Under the pieces are notes generated by a model. That model had not been told where the DNA came from. It did no database searches and was given only the letters and a program-made list of their open reading frames with translations. Of a stretch of DNA of 34,593 bases, positions 24,937-33,764 are shown piece after piece (position 1 is the stretch's first letter; every line of letters begins with the position of its first letter). The translations under genes were made by a program, and so were the position numbers. This DNA comes from an uncultured Myxococcales bacterium (GTDB taxonomy: Bacteria; Myxococcota_A; UBA9042), in the NCBI GenBank assembly GCA_903850505.1, contig CAINLT010000037.1, positions 1 to 34,593 on the forward strand. Direction: 5' to 3'.

Positions 24937-27258
24937 ATGGCGGTTCTTGAGCATCTGGCAAAGCGCGTTCTCCCGGCAGCGGCCATCCTGTTGTGCGCGG
25001 TGGTCGCGCAGCCGGCTTCGGCGGCAGACCGCGCGGAAGCCCTGCTGTACGTGCTCACGCAGGTCGATCTCGGCGGTGTGACGGTGCCGCTCATCGTGCC
25101 CGAAACGCAGAAGCAGTTGACCGATTCCGGCATGGCCAACCGGCCGCAGAAAGCGTTCGAGATGCTGCGCGCCCGCTCGCCCAAGGCGTACGGCGCGACG
25201 AGCCTGCGCATCAACTCGGCGACGTCCGCGACGATCGTGCTCGACAAGGTGGCCGACGCCGATCAGGTGCTGGCCGAGACGTTCTGGACGCTGGGCGCGC
25301 AGGGCTATTCCGATCTCACCGCGCCGCCGGACGTGCAGGGACCGTTGACGGTGGAGAAGCTGAGCTACGGTTCCGCCGCGCCGGTTGTGTACTCCTGGGA
25401 TCTGCTGCGCTTTCACGAGTCGCCCGCGTCCCTGCAGTTTGCGATGGCGCTGATCGGCGGCCAGGCGATGCCTGCGGCGGAAGCGCTGAAGCGCCTGCAG
25501 CGCGGCGATGCGACAGCGCGGCGCGATCTGACGGCGGCAGTGGAAGGCCAGGCGATGCGGCCGAAGCTGGCCATCCTGGAAGCGATCGCCGATGGCGCGA
25601 CGCGGACGGCGTTCAAGCTCAAGGCGGACGACGCGGTGCCCGCGCTGAAGGATCGCTCGGTGCAGGTGCGCGGCGCGGCGCTGGACGCGGTGATCGCCGC
25701 GGGTTTTTCCGGCCAGAAGACCGTGGTGACGGCGCTGGAAACGCTGATTGAGAACGACACCGACGTGGAGCTGAAGCTGCGCGCCGTGAAGGCGTTGTCC
25801 AAGAACGGACCGACCAAGTACGCGGATCTGCTGGAGTCTGAGAAGCTGAAGACCGGCACGGCGCAGGAAGCGCTGGAAGCGGTGCACAAGCTGAGCAAGT
25901 CGTCGCAGACCAAGATCGCCGCGCCGGCGCTGGTGGGCGCGCTGTCGCACTCGGACGCGGTTGTGCGCGATGCTGCGTTTGCCGGGCTCGTTGAGATGAA
26001 GCAGTACGACCTGCTGTACGCCGCAATGGACGGCGATCAGCTGTCGGCCAAGATGCGCGAGCAGATCGCCAAGGTGCTCGTCGACAACGGCTCGCCGGCG
26101 GCGCAGGACGCGTCGCTCCTGTACCTCATCACCAAGGGCAGCGCGGACGGCGCGATTCTCGCGGCGCAGACCTATGGCAAGCGCGGCGCGAAGACGGCGT
26201 CCCCGCAGTTGATCGACGCGCTGAAGCATGATTCTGCGGAGGTGCGCGGGACGGCGGCGCAGGCGCTGGCGACGTTGAAGGAAGAGCGGGCGATCGTGCC
26301 GTTGGCGGATGCCGCGGCGGCGCGGGCGCGGGACAAGGAAGTGATGATGAAGGCTGCGGTGGAGATCCTCGCGAGCCTGCGTCTCGATCAGGTCAAGCAG
26401 CTGGCCGACAGCAAGAACACGGACGTGCGGCAGATGGCGATTCGCGCGCTGGCGGATTTTGCCAAGGGCAGCCGGCCCAAGCCGGACGTCGTGGCGATCC
26501 TGCAGACGGCGCGGAAGGACACGGACCTGAACATCAAGCGCTCGGCGGTGTACGCGTTGGCGCGTCTGCAGGACGACGGGATCGCCCGCGATCTGGCGGA
26601 AATGAAGAAGGATCCGGACGCGGAGATTCGCCTGCAGGTCGCGATGGCGCTCGGCGCGGCGAGCAACAAGTTCACGGAAGCCGACGATTTCCTGGCCGAG
26701 ATGGTCAAGGACACCGACAAGAAGGTGCGCATCGAGGCGATCAACGGCCTGTCCAAGCGCAAAGCGATGGCGGCGGTTCGTGGCCTCATTGGCTTGGTGC
26801 AGCAGCCCGATCCGGAAGTGAAGCGCGCCGTGTTCAACGCGTTGCTCAACCTGCGCGACGCTTCCAACGCCGATCAGCTGCGGCCGATCTTCCGCAAGGG
26901 CATGGAGTTCAAGGATTCCCAGGTGCGTGCGACGTGCGTGCAGGCGCTGTCGGATAAGGTCACGCTGGATGACATCGAGGCGTTGCGACAGGCGGCGTTT
27001 GATCCGTCCAAGGACGTCAAGATCGCGGCGATCACGGCGCTGCTGTCGACCAAGCGCCCGGAAGTGATGGACCCGATCGCCAACTTCTTCTCCGACAACG
27101 ACATGGCCGTGCGCGAGAAGGCGATCGACGCGCTCTGTGGCATCGACCCGGGCGAGTCGGCCAAGGCCAAGCGCACGTACCTGAAGGACGCGATTGACTC
27201 CGCCGACATGCCCGAGGCGCTGAAGACCAAAGCCCAGGCGTGCCAGAAAGGGCTGTAG
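24937..27258 (+). CDS. Secreted HEAT-repeat protein
   Basis: A 773-residue protein with an N-terminal signal peptide (hydrophobic VLPAAAILLCAVVAQ, cleavage after ASA) and GGAGGT upstream of ATG 24937. After an N-terminal region of about 200 residues the chain is made of some 15 HEAT-type helical pairs; examples are VQVRGAALDAVIAAGFSG, VELKLRAVKALSKNG, AVVRDAAFAGLVEM, EVRGTAAQALATLKEE, DVRQMAIRALADFAKG, EIRLQVAMALGAASNKF and VKRAVFNALLNLRDAS, with the usual Asp-x-x-Val/Leu-Arg turn. The result would be a long periplasmic or surface solenoid. No catalytic motif is evident. A 176-base gap with no recognised promoter precedes it; ccmF follows 106 bases later. Confidence 0.85.
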   Translation: MAVLEHLAKRVLPAAAILLCAVVAQPASAADRAEALLYVLTQVDLGGVTVPLIVPETQKQLTDSGMANRPQKAFEMLRARSPKAYGATSLRINSATSATIVLDKVADADQVLAETFWTLGAQGYSDLTAPPDVQGPLTVEKLSYGSAAPVVYSWDLLRFHESPASLQFAMALIGGQAMPAAEALKRLQRGDATARRDLTAAVEGQAMRPKLAILEAIADGATRTAFKLKADDAVPALKDRSVQVRGAALDAVIAAGFSGQKTVVTALETLIENDTDVELKLRAVKALSKNGPTKYADLLESEKLKTGTAQEALEAVHKLSKSSQTKIAAPALVGALSHSDAVVRDAAFAGLVEMKQYDLLYAAMDGDQLSAKMREQIAKVLVDNGSPAAQDASLLYLITKGSADGAILAAQTYGKRGAKTASPQLIDALKHDSAEVRGTAAQALATLKEERAIVPLADAAAARARDKEVMMKAAVEILASLRLDQVKQLADSKNTDVRQMAIRALADFAKGSRPKPDVVAILQTARKDTDLNIKRSAVYALARLQDDGIARDLAEMKKDPDAEIRLQVAMALGAASNKFTEADDFLAEMVKDTDKKVRIEAINGLSKRKAMAAVRGLIGLVQQPDPEVKRAVFNALLNLRDASNADQLRPIFRKGMEFKDSQVRATCVQALSDKVTLDDIEALRQAAFDPSKDVKIAAITALLSTKRPEVMDPIANFFSDNDMAVREKAIDALCGIDPGESAKAKRTYLKDAIDSADMPEALKTKAQACQKGL

Positions 27259-27364
27259 CCGTCCGGCGGATAGCCGCAATTTCGCACGCTTGATGGTCGG
27301 TTCGTGACCGCATCGCGCGGAAACCGTAAACTGCGCGTCCGGCGACTCCCGCCTTCGGATCGGC

Positions 27365-30043
27365 ATGCACGACCTCGGCACCGCGCTACTCTACTGCGCC
27401 TTCTTCGCGACACTCGCCACCGGCGTCCTGGCCTACGGCGGCGCGGCGTTGCGCTCGCCCGGCATGCTCGCGGCCAGCCGTCACGGTCTATTGACGACGT
27501 GGCTCCTTTGGCTCGCCATGGGCGCGTGCCTGTTCTACGGCCTGCTGAGCCACGACTTCTCCAACAAGTACATCGCCGCGTACACCTATCAGGACATGCC
27601 GCTCGCGTACCTGCTGGCCGGCTTCTGGGGCGGTGAGAAAGGCGCGCTCCTCTTCTGGACGATCGCGCTCACCACGTTTTCCGCCGTCGCTGTCTTGCGC
27701 AACCGCACGCAATCGCAGGTCTTCCTGGGCTGGGTCACAGGTATTCTGGCGACCTCCATCTTGTTTTTTGCCGTGCTGATGGTTTTTGAATCCAATCCGT
27801 TTGAGATTTTTCAGGCCGGCGCGGGTCCTGATGACGGCAAGGGCATGAACCCGCTGCTGCAGAATCCGCTGATGGCGATCCACCCGCCAAGCCTCCTGAC
27901 CGGCTACATCAGCTTCACCGTGCCCTACGCCTTTGGCATGGCGGCGCTCATCACCGGGCAGTTGGACAGTCAATGGCTGCGCGACACCCGCAAGTGGACG
28001 CTGGTCTCGTGGCTGTTCCTGTCGCTCGGGCTCATTCTCGGCGGCGCGTGGGCGTACGAGGAGCTTGGCTGGGGCGGCTTCTGGATGTGGGATCCCGTCG
28101 AGAACGCCGGGCTCATTCCGTGGTTCACCGCGACCGCGTTCCTGCACAGCGTGATGATCCAGGAGCGCCGCAACATGCTCAAGCGGTGGAACACGGTGCT
28201 GGTCTGCCTGACGTTCCTGCTGACGATCTTTGGCACGTTCCTGACGCGCAGCCAGCTCATCGACTCCGTCCACGCGTTTGCCGATTCGACCCTCGCCGGC
28301 TATTTCCTCTGGTACATGGCCGTCATCACCGTCGTCTCCGCGATCGCGATCGGCGTGAGGTGGCGCGCCTTGCGGGCGGACGCTGAGCTCGATTCCGTCA
28401 TGAGCCGCGAGGCGTTCTTCGTGTTCAACAACGTGTTGCTGGTCGGCTGCGCGTTCGTTGTGCTGTGGGGCACGCTGTTCGGCCAGATCTCGGACGCCAA
28501 GGCGGTGCAGCAGCTGTACAACGGGTTCGCCGGGCTGGTCGGCCACGTGGGCATCCACCTGCAACCGCTGACCCAGAAAGTGCAGCTGGGCGAGCCGTGG
28601 TTCAATCAGGTCATGACGCCTTTGGGCCTGATCATCCTGCTGCTGACCGGCGTGGGGCCGCTGATTTCCTGGCGGCGGGCGACGCGCAAAAATTTCGAGA
28701 AGAACATGGCCCGGCCTCTCGTCACGTCCGCGCTGATCACGCTGGCCGTGGCGCTGTGGTACCTCGGGCGGGCGACGTGGATCGCGATGGGCGCGGGCGC
28801 GCTGGCGTTTGGCCCGGCGGTGCAGGAAGTGCTCGCGGACCTGGGTACCCGCGAGTGGTACGGCGCGGCGACGATCTGGTTCGCGGCTTTTGTATTCTGG
28901 GCGATCGCCGTCGAATTCCACGTGGGCACGCGCGCGCGCCAGCGGCTCCACGGCCAGAGCTATCCCATCGCGCTCGTGCTGCTGACGCTGCGCAACAAGC
29001 GCCGCTACGGCGGCTACATCGTGCACCTGGGCGTGGTGTTCTGCTTCCTGGCGTTCGCCGGCAATGCGTTCCGCACCTACCAGCCGGAGATCGCACTGCA
29101 TCCGGGCGACAAGGCGGAGGTCGGCGACTACACCCTGACGTTCGCCGCGGCGAGCGACTACTACGAGGCGGACGGCGCGTACGCCGCGCACCGGGCGACG
29201 ATGCTGGTGATGACGCGCGATGAAGCGGTGCCTGAGCAGGCCATCCGCGCCGTGGAAGCGCTGTTGCCGCCGGGGACCAAGGTCGAGACGTTTCCGGGCC
29301 AGCCGCGCGTCGCGGTGACGTTTGCCGACGTCGCGGCCGGCAAGAAGTTCGCGTCGCGGCAGTTTGTCGGCACGCTGGGCAAGGCGATCGGTATCCTCGG
29401 CGCGGACAAAGCCGATCCGCGCGTGCTGCACCTGCAGCTGGGCAAGAACCTGCTGGACGTCGCGGCGATCTCGCCGCAGGTGGTGATGGCGTTCCTCGGC
29501 GAGATGCGCGATTGGGCCAAGGAGGAGGCACCGGAGACCGTCGACGTGCGCACCAACAAGGGCCAGATGAACTTTGACCTGGCGTTTGCGACGCCAGCGG
29601 GCCTCCAGGCGTTCCTCGCGGACTGGCACGCTGGACCGTGGCCCGGGATGCGCTACGTCGGCGTGAACACCCACGTCGCGGTGCCAGGCGGCGTGCGGGT
29701 GGACTGCGTGCCGATGGGCGTGGGCGAAGTGCTGGAGCCCGAAGTCCGTTTTTACAAGAAGCACGCCTCGCCGACCACGGAAGTGGCCATCCAGTCGGCG
29801 TTTTCGCACGACCTGTACCTGGCGATGCGGCCGGCGCAGGGCCAAAAATTCATCCACCTGCTGGCCGTGGTGTTCCCGTTCGTGTCGTTCCTGTGGCTGG
29901 GCGCGATCACGATGCTTTTTGGCGCGGTCGTGGCGATGCTGCCCGCGCGCCGCAAAACGGACGACAGCGACGAATCCGCTACTTCAGGCCGCGCTGGAAC
30001 GTCACCTGCTGCAGCACCTGCGATCGCGCGGGCTGCTGACTGA
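27365..30043 (+). CDS. ccmF: Cytochrome c heme lyase subunit CcmF, enlarged
   Basis: An 892-residue multi-spanning inner-membrane protein of the heme handling CcmF/CcsA superfamily, which attaches heme to apocytochrome c in the periplasm (System I). The tryptophan-rich heme-binding WWD motif is GWGGFWMWDPVENAGLIPWF (residues about 235-254), preceded by HPPSLLTGY and followed by FLHS and FLTRSQLIDSVHAF. CcmF from E. coli is about 650 residues; the excess here is an extra segment of about 170 residues (about 616-791) in the final periplasmic domain plus a 45-residue polar tail. No other ccm genes are in the window. Start ATG 27365 lacks a good Shine-Dalgarno. The last 65 bases overlap the opposite-strand cyclophilin gene. 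Confidence 0.92.
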   Translation: MHDLGTALLYCAFFATLATGVLAYGGAALRSPGMLAASRHGLLTTWLLWLAMGACLFYGLLSHDFSNKYIAAYTYQDMPLAYLLAGFWGGEKGALLFWTIALTTFSAVAVLRNRTQSQVFLGWVTGILATSILFFAVLMVFESNPFEIFQAGAGPDDGKGMNPLLQNPLMAIHPPSLLTGYISFTVPYAFGMAALITGQLDSQWLRDTRKWTLVSWLFLSLGLILGGAWAYEELGWGGFWMWDPVENAGLIPWFTATAFLHSVMIQERRNMLKRWNTVLVCLTFLLTIFGTFLTRSQLIDSVHAFADSTLAGYFLWYMAVITVVSAIAIGVRWRALRADAELDSVMSREAFFVFNNVLLVGCAFVVLWGTLFGQISDAKAVQQLYNGFAGLVGHVGIHLQPLTQKVQLGEPWFNQVMTPLGLIILLLTGVGPLISWRRATRKNFEKNMARPLVTSALITLAVALWYLGRATWIAMGAGALAFGPAVQEVLADLGTREWYGAATIWFAAFVFWAIAVEFHVGTRARQRLHGQSYPIALVLLTLRNKRRYGGYIVHLGVVFCFLAFAGNAFRTYQPEIALHPGDKAEVGDYTLTFAAASDYYEADGAYAAHRATMLVMTRDEAVPEQAIRAVEALLPPGTKVETFPGQPRVAVTFADVAAGKKFASRQFVGTLGKAIGILGADKADPRVLHLQLGKNLLDVAAISPQVVMAFLGEMRDWAKEEAPETVDVRTNKGQMNFDLAFATPAGLQAFLADWHAGPWPGMRYVGVNTHVAVPGGVRVDCVPMGVGEVLEPEVRFYKKHASPTTEVAIQSAFSHDLYLAMRPAQGQKFIHLLAVVFPFVSFLWLGAITMLFGAVVAMLPARRKTDDSDESATSGRAGTSPAAAPAIARAAD

Positions 30044-31007
30044 GCGCCTCGATCACGTCCAACTCCTGACACAGGCCAAACGGCAGGTGCTGGTCGTCCG
30101 CCCACGGTGCCGGCTTGGCAAACAGCGCAATCTGCGACGACGCGGTATTCGCCTGGCCCAGCGAGACGAACGACAGCGTGCCGGGCTTGTCGTGCCGCAC
30201 GTTGAGACGCAGCACGTCCGCGATGTGAAACCCGGCACCGCCAGGGCCTTTCTGGGTCGGATCGCCGGTCACCGCCCAGATGCCCGGAAGCGCGCGTTGA
30301 AACGGCAGACCGTCGTACAGCGGCTTGTGCTGCCACGCGCCGTCCTGCGCGCGCCATGCCCGCTTGCCGCGCGCCAGACCGACAAAGTGCGCCACGAGTT
30401 CAGGTACTTCCCGCTCCAGCAGCAAGCAATGGACCGCGCCCTGGCTGGTGTGCAGCACTGCGTAGAGCGCGCCGTCGCCCTGCAGTTCGGTCGTCGCCGC
30501 CGCGAGCGTCAGCGGCTGATTCTGCGGATCGGCCGGACCGGTATCGGCGGCGTGCCACGTTGCGGTATTGGCCGCGTCCAGCCGCCAGTGGCCGTCCTGC
30601 AGGTAGAACCACGCCGTCCGCGCGTAGCCCCGCTTTTGGCTGATCAGGCCAACGCGCCCGCCGTCCAGCTGCACGCGCTCAAACGGCCCGGCGATCTGCG
30701 ACTGCAGCGTGACCGGCAACACCGCGAGCGTGCCGTTAGTCTGGCGCAAGCGGCTGACCGACGCGGGCGTGAGCAGGTCCGCAATCGTCGCCATGCCCGT
30801 CGGTGTCGCCCGCGCGCGCAAGGCCGCGACCACTTGCCCCAACGGCTCCAGCGCCTGCGGCTCGGTCTGCGTCGCCGCCCAGGGCAGCGCGACGCTCGGG
30901 GGCGCAACCGGCTTGGCGACCGGCGCTGCTGGCTTGGCCACCGGCGCCGGCTGGCGCTGACAACCCAACGAGCCAAGAAAGAGCAACAGCGCGAGGCGGT
31001 GAATCAT
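29979..31007 (-). CDS. Cyclophilin-type peptidyl-prolyl isomerase-like lipoprotein
   Basis: A 342-residue predicted lipoprotein: MIHRLALLLFLGSLGC ends in lipobox SLGC, then a Pro/Ala-rich linker with repeated PVAKPAAPVAKPVAPP. The middle portion is not recognised. The C-terminal part (about residues 175-340) matches the cyclophilin fold: LHTSQGAVHCLLLEREVPE, HFVGLARG, LPFQRALPGIWAVTGDP, GGAGFHIADV, GTLSFVSLG, SSQIALFA and the closing FGLCQELDVIEAL. Several active-site positions appear changed: the FHR motif is FQR and the QGGD pattern is TGDP, so isomerase activity is doubtful. ATG 31007 begins the signal; no clear Shine-Dalgarno. It diverges from ruvC and overlaps the end of ccmF on the other strand. 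Confidence 0.8.
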   Translation of the reverse strand: MIHRLALLLFLGSLGCQRQPAPVAKPAAPVAKPVAPPSVALPWAATQTEPQALEPLGQVVAALRARATPTGMATIADLLTPASVSRLRQTNGTLAVLPVTLQSQIAGPFERVQLDGGRVGLISQKRGYARTAWFYLQDGHWRLDAANTATWHAADTGPADPQNQPLTLAAATTELQGDGALYAVLHTSQGAVHCLLLEREVPELVAHFVGLARGKRAWRAQDGAWQHKPLYDGLPFQRALPGIWAVTGDPTQKGPGGAGFHIADVLRLNVRHDKPGTLSFVSLGQANTASSQIALFAKPAPWADDQHLPFGLCQELDVIEALSQQPARSQVLQQVTFQRGLK

Positions 31008-31082
31008 GGCGCGAAGGTACGATCGGCGACCGTTCTGTGCAACGCGGCGGGCGCGGTGTAGGCTCAGCGGCTGGAGGCGGGC

Positions 31083-31643
31083 GTGGCGACAACCCATACA
31101 GTGCTGGCGATTGATCCGGGCTCGCGCAAGCTGGGCTGGGCGGTCGTGCTGCGCCGCGGTCAAACGCTGGAGCGGCTGGCGAGCGGTACGCTGCGGATGG
31201 ACGTGAAGGCGAGCGTGCCGGAACGGCTGGGCGTGATCCTGACGGAATTGACCAAGCTCTTTGACCTGTACAAGCCCGACGCGCTGGCGATTGAGTCGGC
31301 CTTTGTCCACGAGAATCCCCACACGGCGCTGGTGCTCGGTCAGGCGCGCGGGCTGCCGATCGCCCTGGCCGCGGCGCGCGGGTTGCCGGTCGCGGAGTTT
31401 CCGCCGGCGACGGTGAAGCGGATGGTCGTGGGCTCAGGCCGGGCGGAGAAGCATCAGGTGCAGGAGATGGTCAAGCTGACGCTCCAGCTCGCCACGGTGC
31501 CGCAGGAAGACGAGGCGGACGCGCTCGCCGTGGCGATTACCTATCACCGCCAGCCGCTGCCGATGGCCGCGGGCAATGATCTGACCGACGCGCAAAAAGC
31601 CTGGCTGGCGGCGACCCAAGCCAGCAAACGGAAATCCGCATGA
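31083..31643 (+). CDS. ruvC: Crossover junction endodeoxyribonuclease RuvC
   Basis: A 186-residue Holliday-junction resolvase. The four acidic catalytic residues are visible: D11 (LAIDPGS), E71 (LAIESAF), and D143/D146 (QEDEADALAVAI). The HTALVLGQARG segment and the ATVKRMVVGSGRAEKHQV region are typical. Start is GTG 31083 with GGAGG five bases upstream. The stop overlaps the ruvA ATG (ATGA), so the two are coupled. RuvC cuts junctions that RuvAB has branch-migrated, acting on chromosomal DNA during recombination repair. It diverges from the cyclophilin-like lipoprotein gene across 75 bases. The C-terminal 25 residues are variable, as in other RuvC proteins. Confidence 0.97.
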   Translation: MATTHTVLAIDPGSRKLGWAVVLRRGQTLERLASGTLRMDVKASVPERLGVILTELTKLFDLYKPDALAIESAFVHENPHTALVLGQARGLPIALAAARGLPVAEFPPATVKRMVVGSGRAEKHQVQEMVKLTLQLATVPQEDEADALAVAITYHRQPLPMAAGNDLTDAQKAWLAATQASKRKSA

Positions 31644-32248
31644 TTGCATGGCTCTCAGGAATCACCCGCTGGCTGGGCGGCGATCACGTGGTGCTGGACG
31701 TGCAGGGCGTGGGCTACCAGGTCTTTGTCCACGAGCGCGACGCGGAAACCGCGCGCCTCAATGCGCCGCTGGTCCTGCACATTCGCATGACGGTGCGGGA
31801 AGATGCACTGACGCTCTACGGTTTCAGCAATCCGGCCGATCGGGAGGTCTATGACGCCTTGACCGCAGTGCCGGGCGTTGGACCCAAGGCGGCGATGGCG
31901 CTGCTGTCGACCTACACGCCGGGGCAGCTGGCGAGCGCGATCCACCGCCAGAACGCCGCGGATTTGACCAAGGCCAAGGGCGTGGGCAAGAAGCTCGCGG
32001 AGCTGATCCTCCTGAAGCTGAAAGACAAGTTGCCGGTGGCGCTGGAAGACATCATCGCGATCACGGCCAAGCCGCGGGCGAGCGACGACGCGGTGGCGAG
32101 TGAAGTGCTGAGCGCGCTGCAGAACCTCGGCTATCGGCCCAACGTGGCACAGGAAGCGGTGACGCAAGCCCGCGCGCTCCAGCCGGCGGCCAACTTTGAT
32201 GCCTTGCTGCGGGTGGCGCTGGCGTCCCTGCGTCGCCCCGTTTCCTGA
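31640..32248 (+). CDS. ruvA: Holliday junction branch migration protein RuvA
   Basis: A 202-residue protein with the three expected RuvA domains. The N-terminal OB fold opens MIAWLSGITRWLGGDHVVLDVQGVGYQV (quoted in two parts by the family: MIAWLSG and VQGVGYQV), the tandem helix-hairpin-helix domain contains VPGVGPKAAMALLS and AKGVGKKLAELILLKLKD, and the C-terminal three-helix domain (AVASEVLSALQNLGY) binds RuvB. It forms the tetramer that holds the four-way junction. Its ATG overlaps the ruvC stop, and ruvB follows 18 bases later. Length is normal, nothing is missing. Confidence 0.97.
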   Translation: MIAWLSGITRWLGGDHVVLDVQGVGYQVFVHERDAETARLNAPLVLHIRMTVREDALTLYGFSNPADREVYDALTAVPGVGPKAAMALLSTYTPGQLASAIHRQNAADLTKAKGVGKKLAELILLKLKDKLPVALEDIIAITAKPRASDDAVASEVLSALQNLGYRPNVAQEAVTQARALQPAANFDALLRVALASLRRPVS

Positions 32249-32266
32249 GCGTAAGGAAGATTGTCG

Positions 32267-33304
32267 ATGCGCGATGATGAAGACGTCCTGACTCCCCTGC
32301 CGCAAGTGACGGATACCGCCGATCGCGCGCTGCGGCCGCGGGCTTTTGCCGATTACGTGGGCCAGAAGGCGGTGCTGGACAACCTGCAGGTCTTCCTCGC
32401 GGCCGCCAAGGCGCGCGGTGAACCGCTGGATCACATGCTGTTTTCCGGGCCGCCGGGTCTGGGCAAGACGACGCTGGCCAACATCATCGCCAGCGAGATG
32501 CGCGCCAATCTGGTCGTGACGTCCGGGCCGGCGGTGGAGAAAAAAGGCGACCTGGCAGGCATCCTCACGGGTCTGCAGGAAGGCGACGTGCTGTTCATCG
32601 ATGAAATCCACCGGCTGTCGGCTGTCGTGGAGGAGAATCTGTATCCGGCGATGGAGGACTTCCGTTTTGACATCGTCGTCGGCGATGGCCCGCACGCGCG
32701 CACGGTGAAGCTGCCGTTGCCGCGGTTTACGCTGCTCGGCGCGACGACGCGCACGGGACTGCTGACCGGACCGTTGCGCGATCGCTTTGGCTACGTGGCG
32801 CGGCTGAATTTCTATTCGCCCGAAGAGCTGGCGATCGTGCTCAAGCGATCGGCGCTGCTGCTGGGCATTCACCTGGAGCCGGGCGGCGCGGCGGAGATCG
32901 CGCGGCGTTCGCGGGGCACGCCGCGCATTGCCAACCGGCTGCTGCGGCGCCTGCGCGATTTTGCCGAGGTCAATGCCACGCCGCGGATTACCCGCGAGGT
33001 TGCGGCCGCCGCCCTGCAGATGCTGGAGATCGACGAGGCGGGCTTTGACCCAATGGACCGGTCGTACCTGCAGAAGCTCACGCAGTTGTTTGGCGGCGGG
33101 CCAGTGGGCGTGGAGACGCTGGCGGCGGCGCTGGGTGAACAGCGCGATACGCTGGAGGATGTCTACGAGCCGTACCTGGTGCAGCAGGGCTACGTGGCGC
33201 GGACGCCGCGTGGACGCGTGGCGCTGGCGGCGGCGTGGCTGCACCTGGGCTTGCCCGTGCCGCACAAGAAAGACGACGACCCCGGTCAAGGCAACCTGTT
33301 CTGA
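32267..33304 (+). CDS. ruvB: Holliday junction branch migration ATPase RuvB
   Basis: A 345-residue AAA+ motor that drives branch migration with RuvA. Walker A is GPPGLGKTT (61-69), Walker [10 protein letters not shown] (about 110-118), sensor 1 [11 protein letters not shown], the arginine-finger region GPLRDRFG, and sensor 2 [12 protein letters not shown]; the winged-helix C-terminus ends in [21 protein letters not shown] 32267 is preferred over the in-frame TTG 32261 because AAGGAAG at 32253-32259 is correctly spaced only for the ATG. The TGA overlaps the next ATG (TGATG), so DUF167 is coupled to it. Confidence 0.97.
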   Translation: MRDDEDVLTPLPQVTDTADRALRPRAFADYVGQKAVLDNLQVFLAAAKARGEPLDHMLFSGPPGLGKTTLANIIASEMRANLVVTSGPAVEKKGDLAGILTGLQEGDVLFIDEIHRLSAVVEENLYPAMEDFRFDIVVGDGPHARTVKLPLPRFTLLGATTRTGLLTGPLRDRFGYVARLNFYSPEELAIVLKRSALLLGIHLEPGGAAEIARRSRGTPRIANRLLRRLRDFAEVNATPRITREVAAAALQMLEIDEAGFDPMDRSYLQKLTQLFGGGPVGVETLAAALGEQRDTLEDVYEPYLVQQGYVARTPRGRVALAAAWLHLGLPVPHKKDDDPGQGNLF

Positions 33305-33612
33305 TGGCCCACCACCCTGCGGTCAGCGGCAAGGATGGCGATGTGCGCCTGGCCGTGCGCGCCCAGCCGGGCGCGAAGGTCAGTCAGGTGATCGGTATGC
33401 ATGGCGATCGCTTGAGGATTGCCATTCATGCGCCGCCGGTGGATGGCAAGGCCAATGCTGCACTGTGCGCTTTCGTCGCCGAGTGGCTGGGGGTGCCAAA
33501 GCGCGCCGTGACGCTGGGCGCAGGCGAATCCTCGCGCGACAAGCGCCTCGATGTGGCCGCCGATCTGGCGCTTGTCCTCGCCCGAGTCGCGCCATTCGCC
33601 GCGTCGCCTTGA
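33304..33612 (+). CDS. yggU: DUF167/YggU family protein
   Basis: A 102-residue cytoplasmic protein of the small conserved DUF167 (YggU/UPF0235) family. Its hallmarks are VRAQPGAKVSQVIG near the N-terminus and the central IHAPPVDGKANAALCAFVAEWLG (family core PPVDGKAN), followed by VTLGAGESSRDKRL. The biochemical role of the family is not established. Its ATG shares bases with the ruvB stop (TGATG), and no separate Shine-Dalgarno is needed. It closes the ruvC-ruvA-ruvB cluster. Confidence 0.93.
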   Translation: MAHHPAVSGKDGDVRLAVRAQPGAKVSQVIGMHGDRLRIAIHAPPVDGKANAALCAFVAEWLGVPKRAVTLGAGESSRDKRLDVAADLALVLARVAPFAASP

Positions 33613-33663
33613 GGGCGCCGCCGAGGTCGGATTCGCGCACTTCCCCACTGGCCCCAGCCAAGC

Positions 33664-33669
33664 TATACT
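33664..33669 (+). promoter_or_regulatory. Candidate -10 element upstream of the TPR-like gene
   Basis: TATACT stands out from GC-rich surroundings 34 bases before the GTG start. The -35 position (TTCCCC at 33641-33646, 17-base spacer) is a poor match, so this is tentative. Confidence 0.35.
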
Positions 33670-33701
33670 CCCGCCTCTGAGACCCTGCGCGAGGTGCCGT
33701 T

Positions 33702-33764
33702 CGTGACCAGCCAGCTTGTGAACCTGACCAGCCAGCGTATGAATGCGATGGGGCAGCCTGTGAA
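33702..33764 (+). repeat. Three 21-bp imperfect tandem repeats at a gene start
   Basis: Units 33702-33722, 33723-33743 and 33744-33764 each end in a TGTGAA or TATGAA step; the first two share TGACCAGCCAGC. In frame they encode VTSQLVN, LTSQRMN and AMGQPVN, just ahead of the signal peptide of the last gene, and each supplies potential start codons. Confidence 0.75.
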
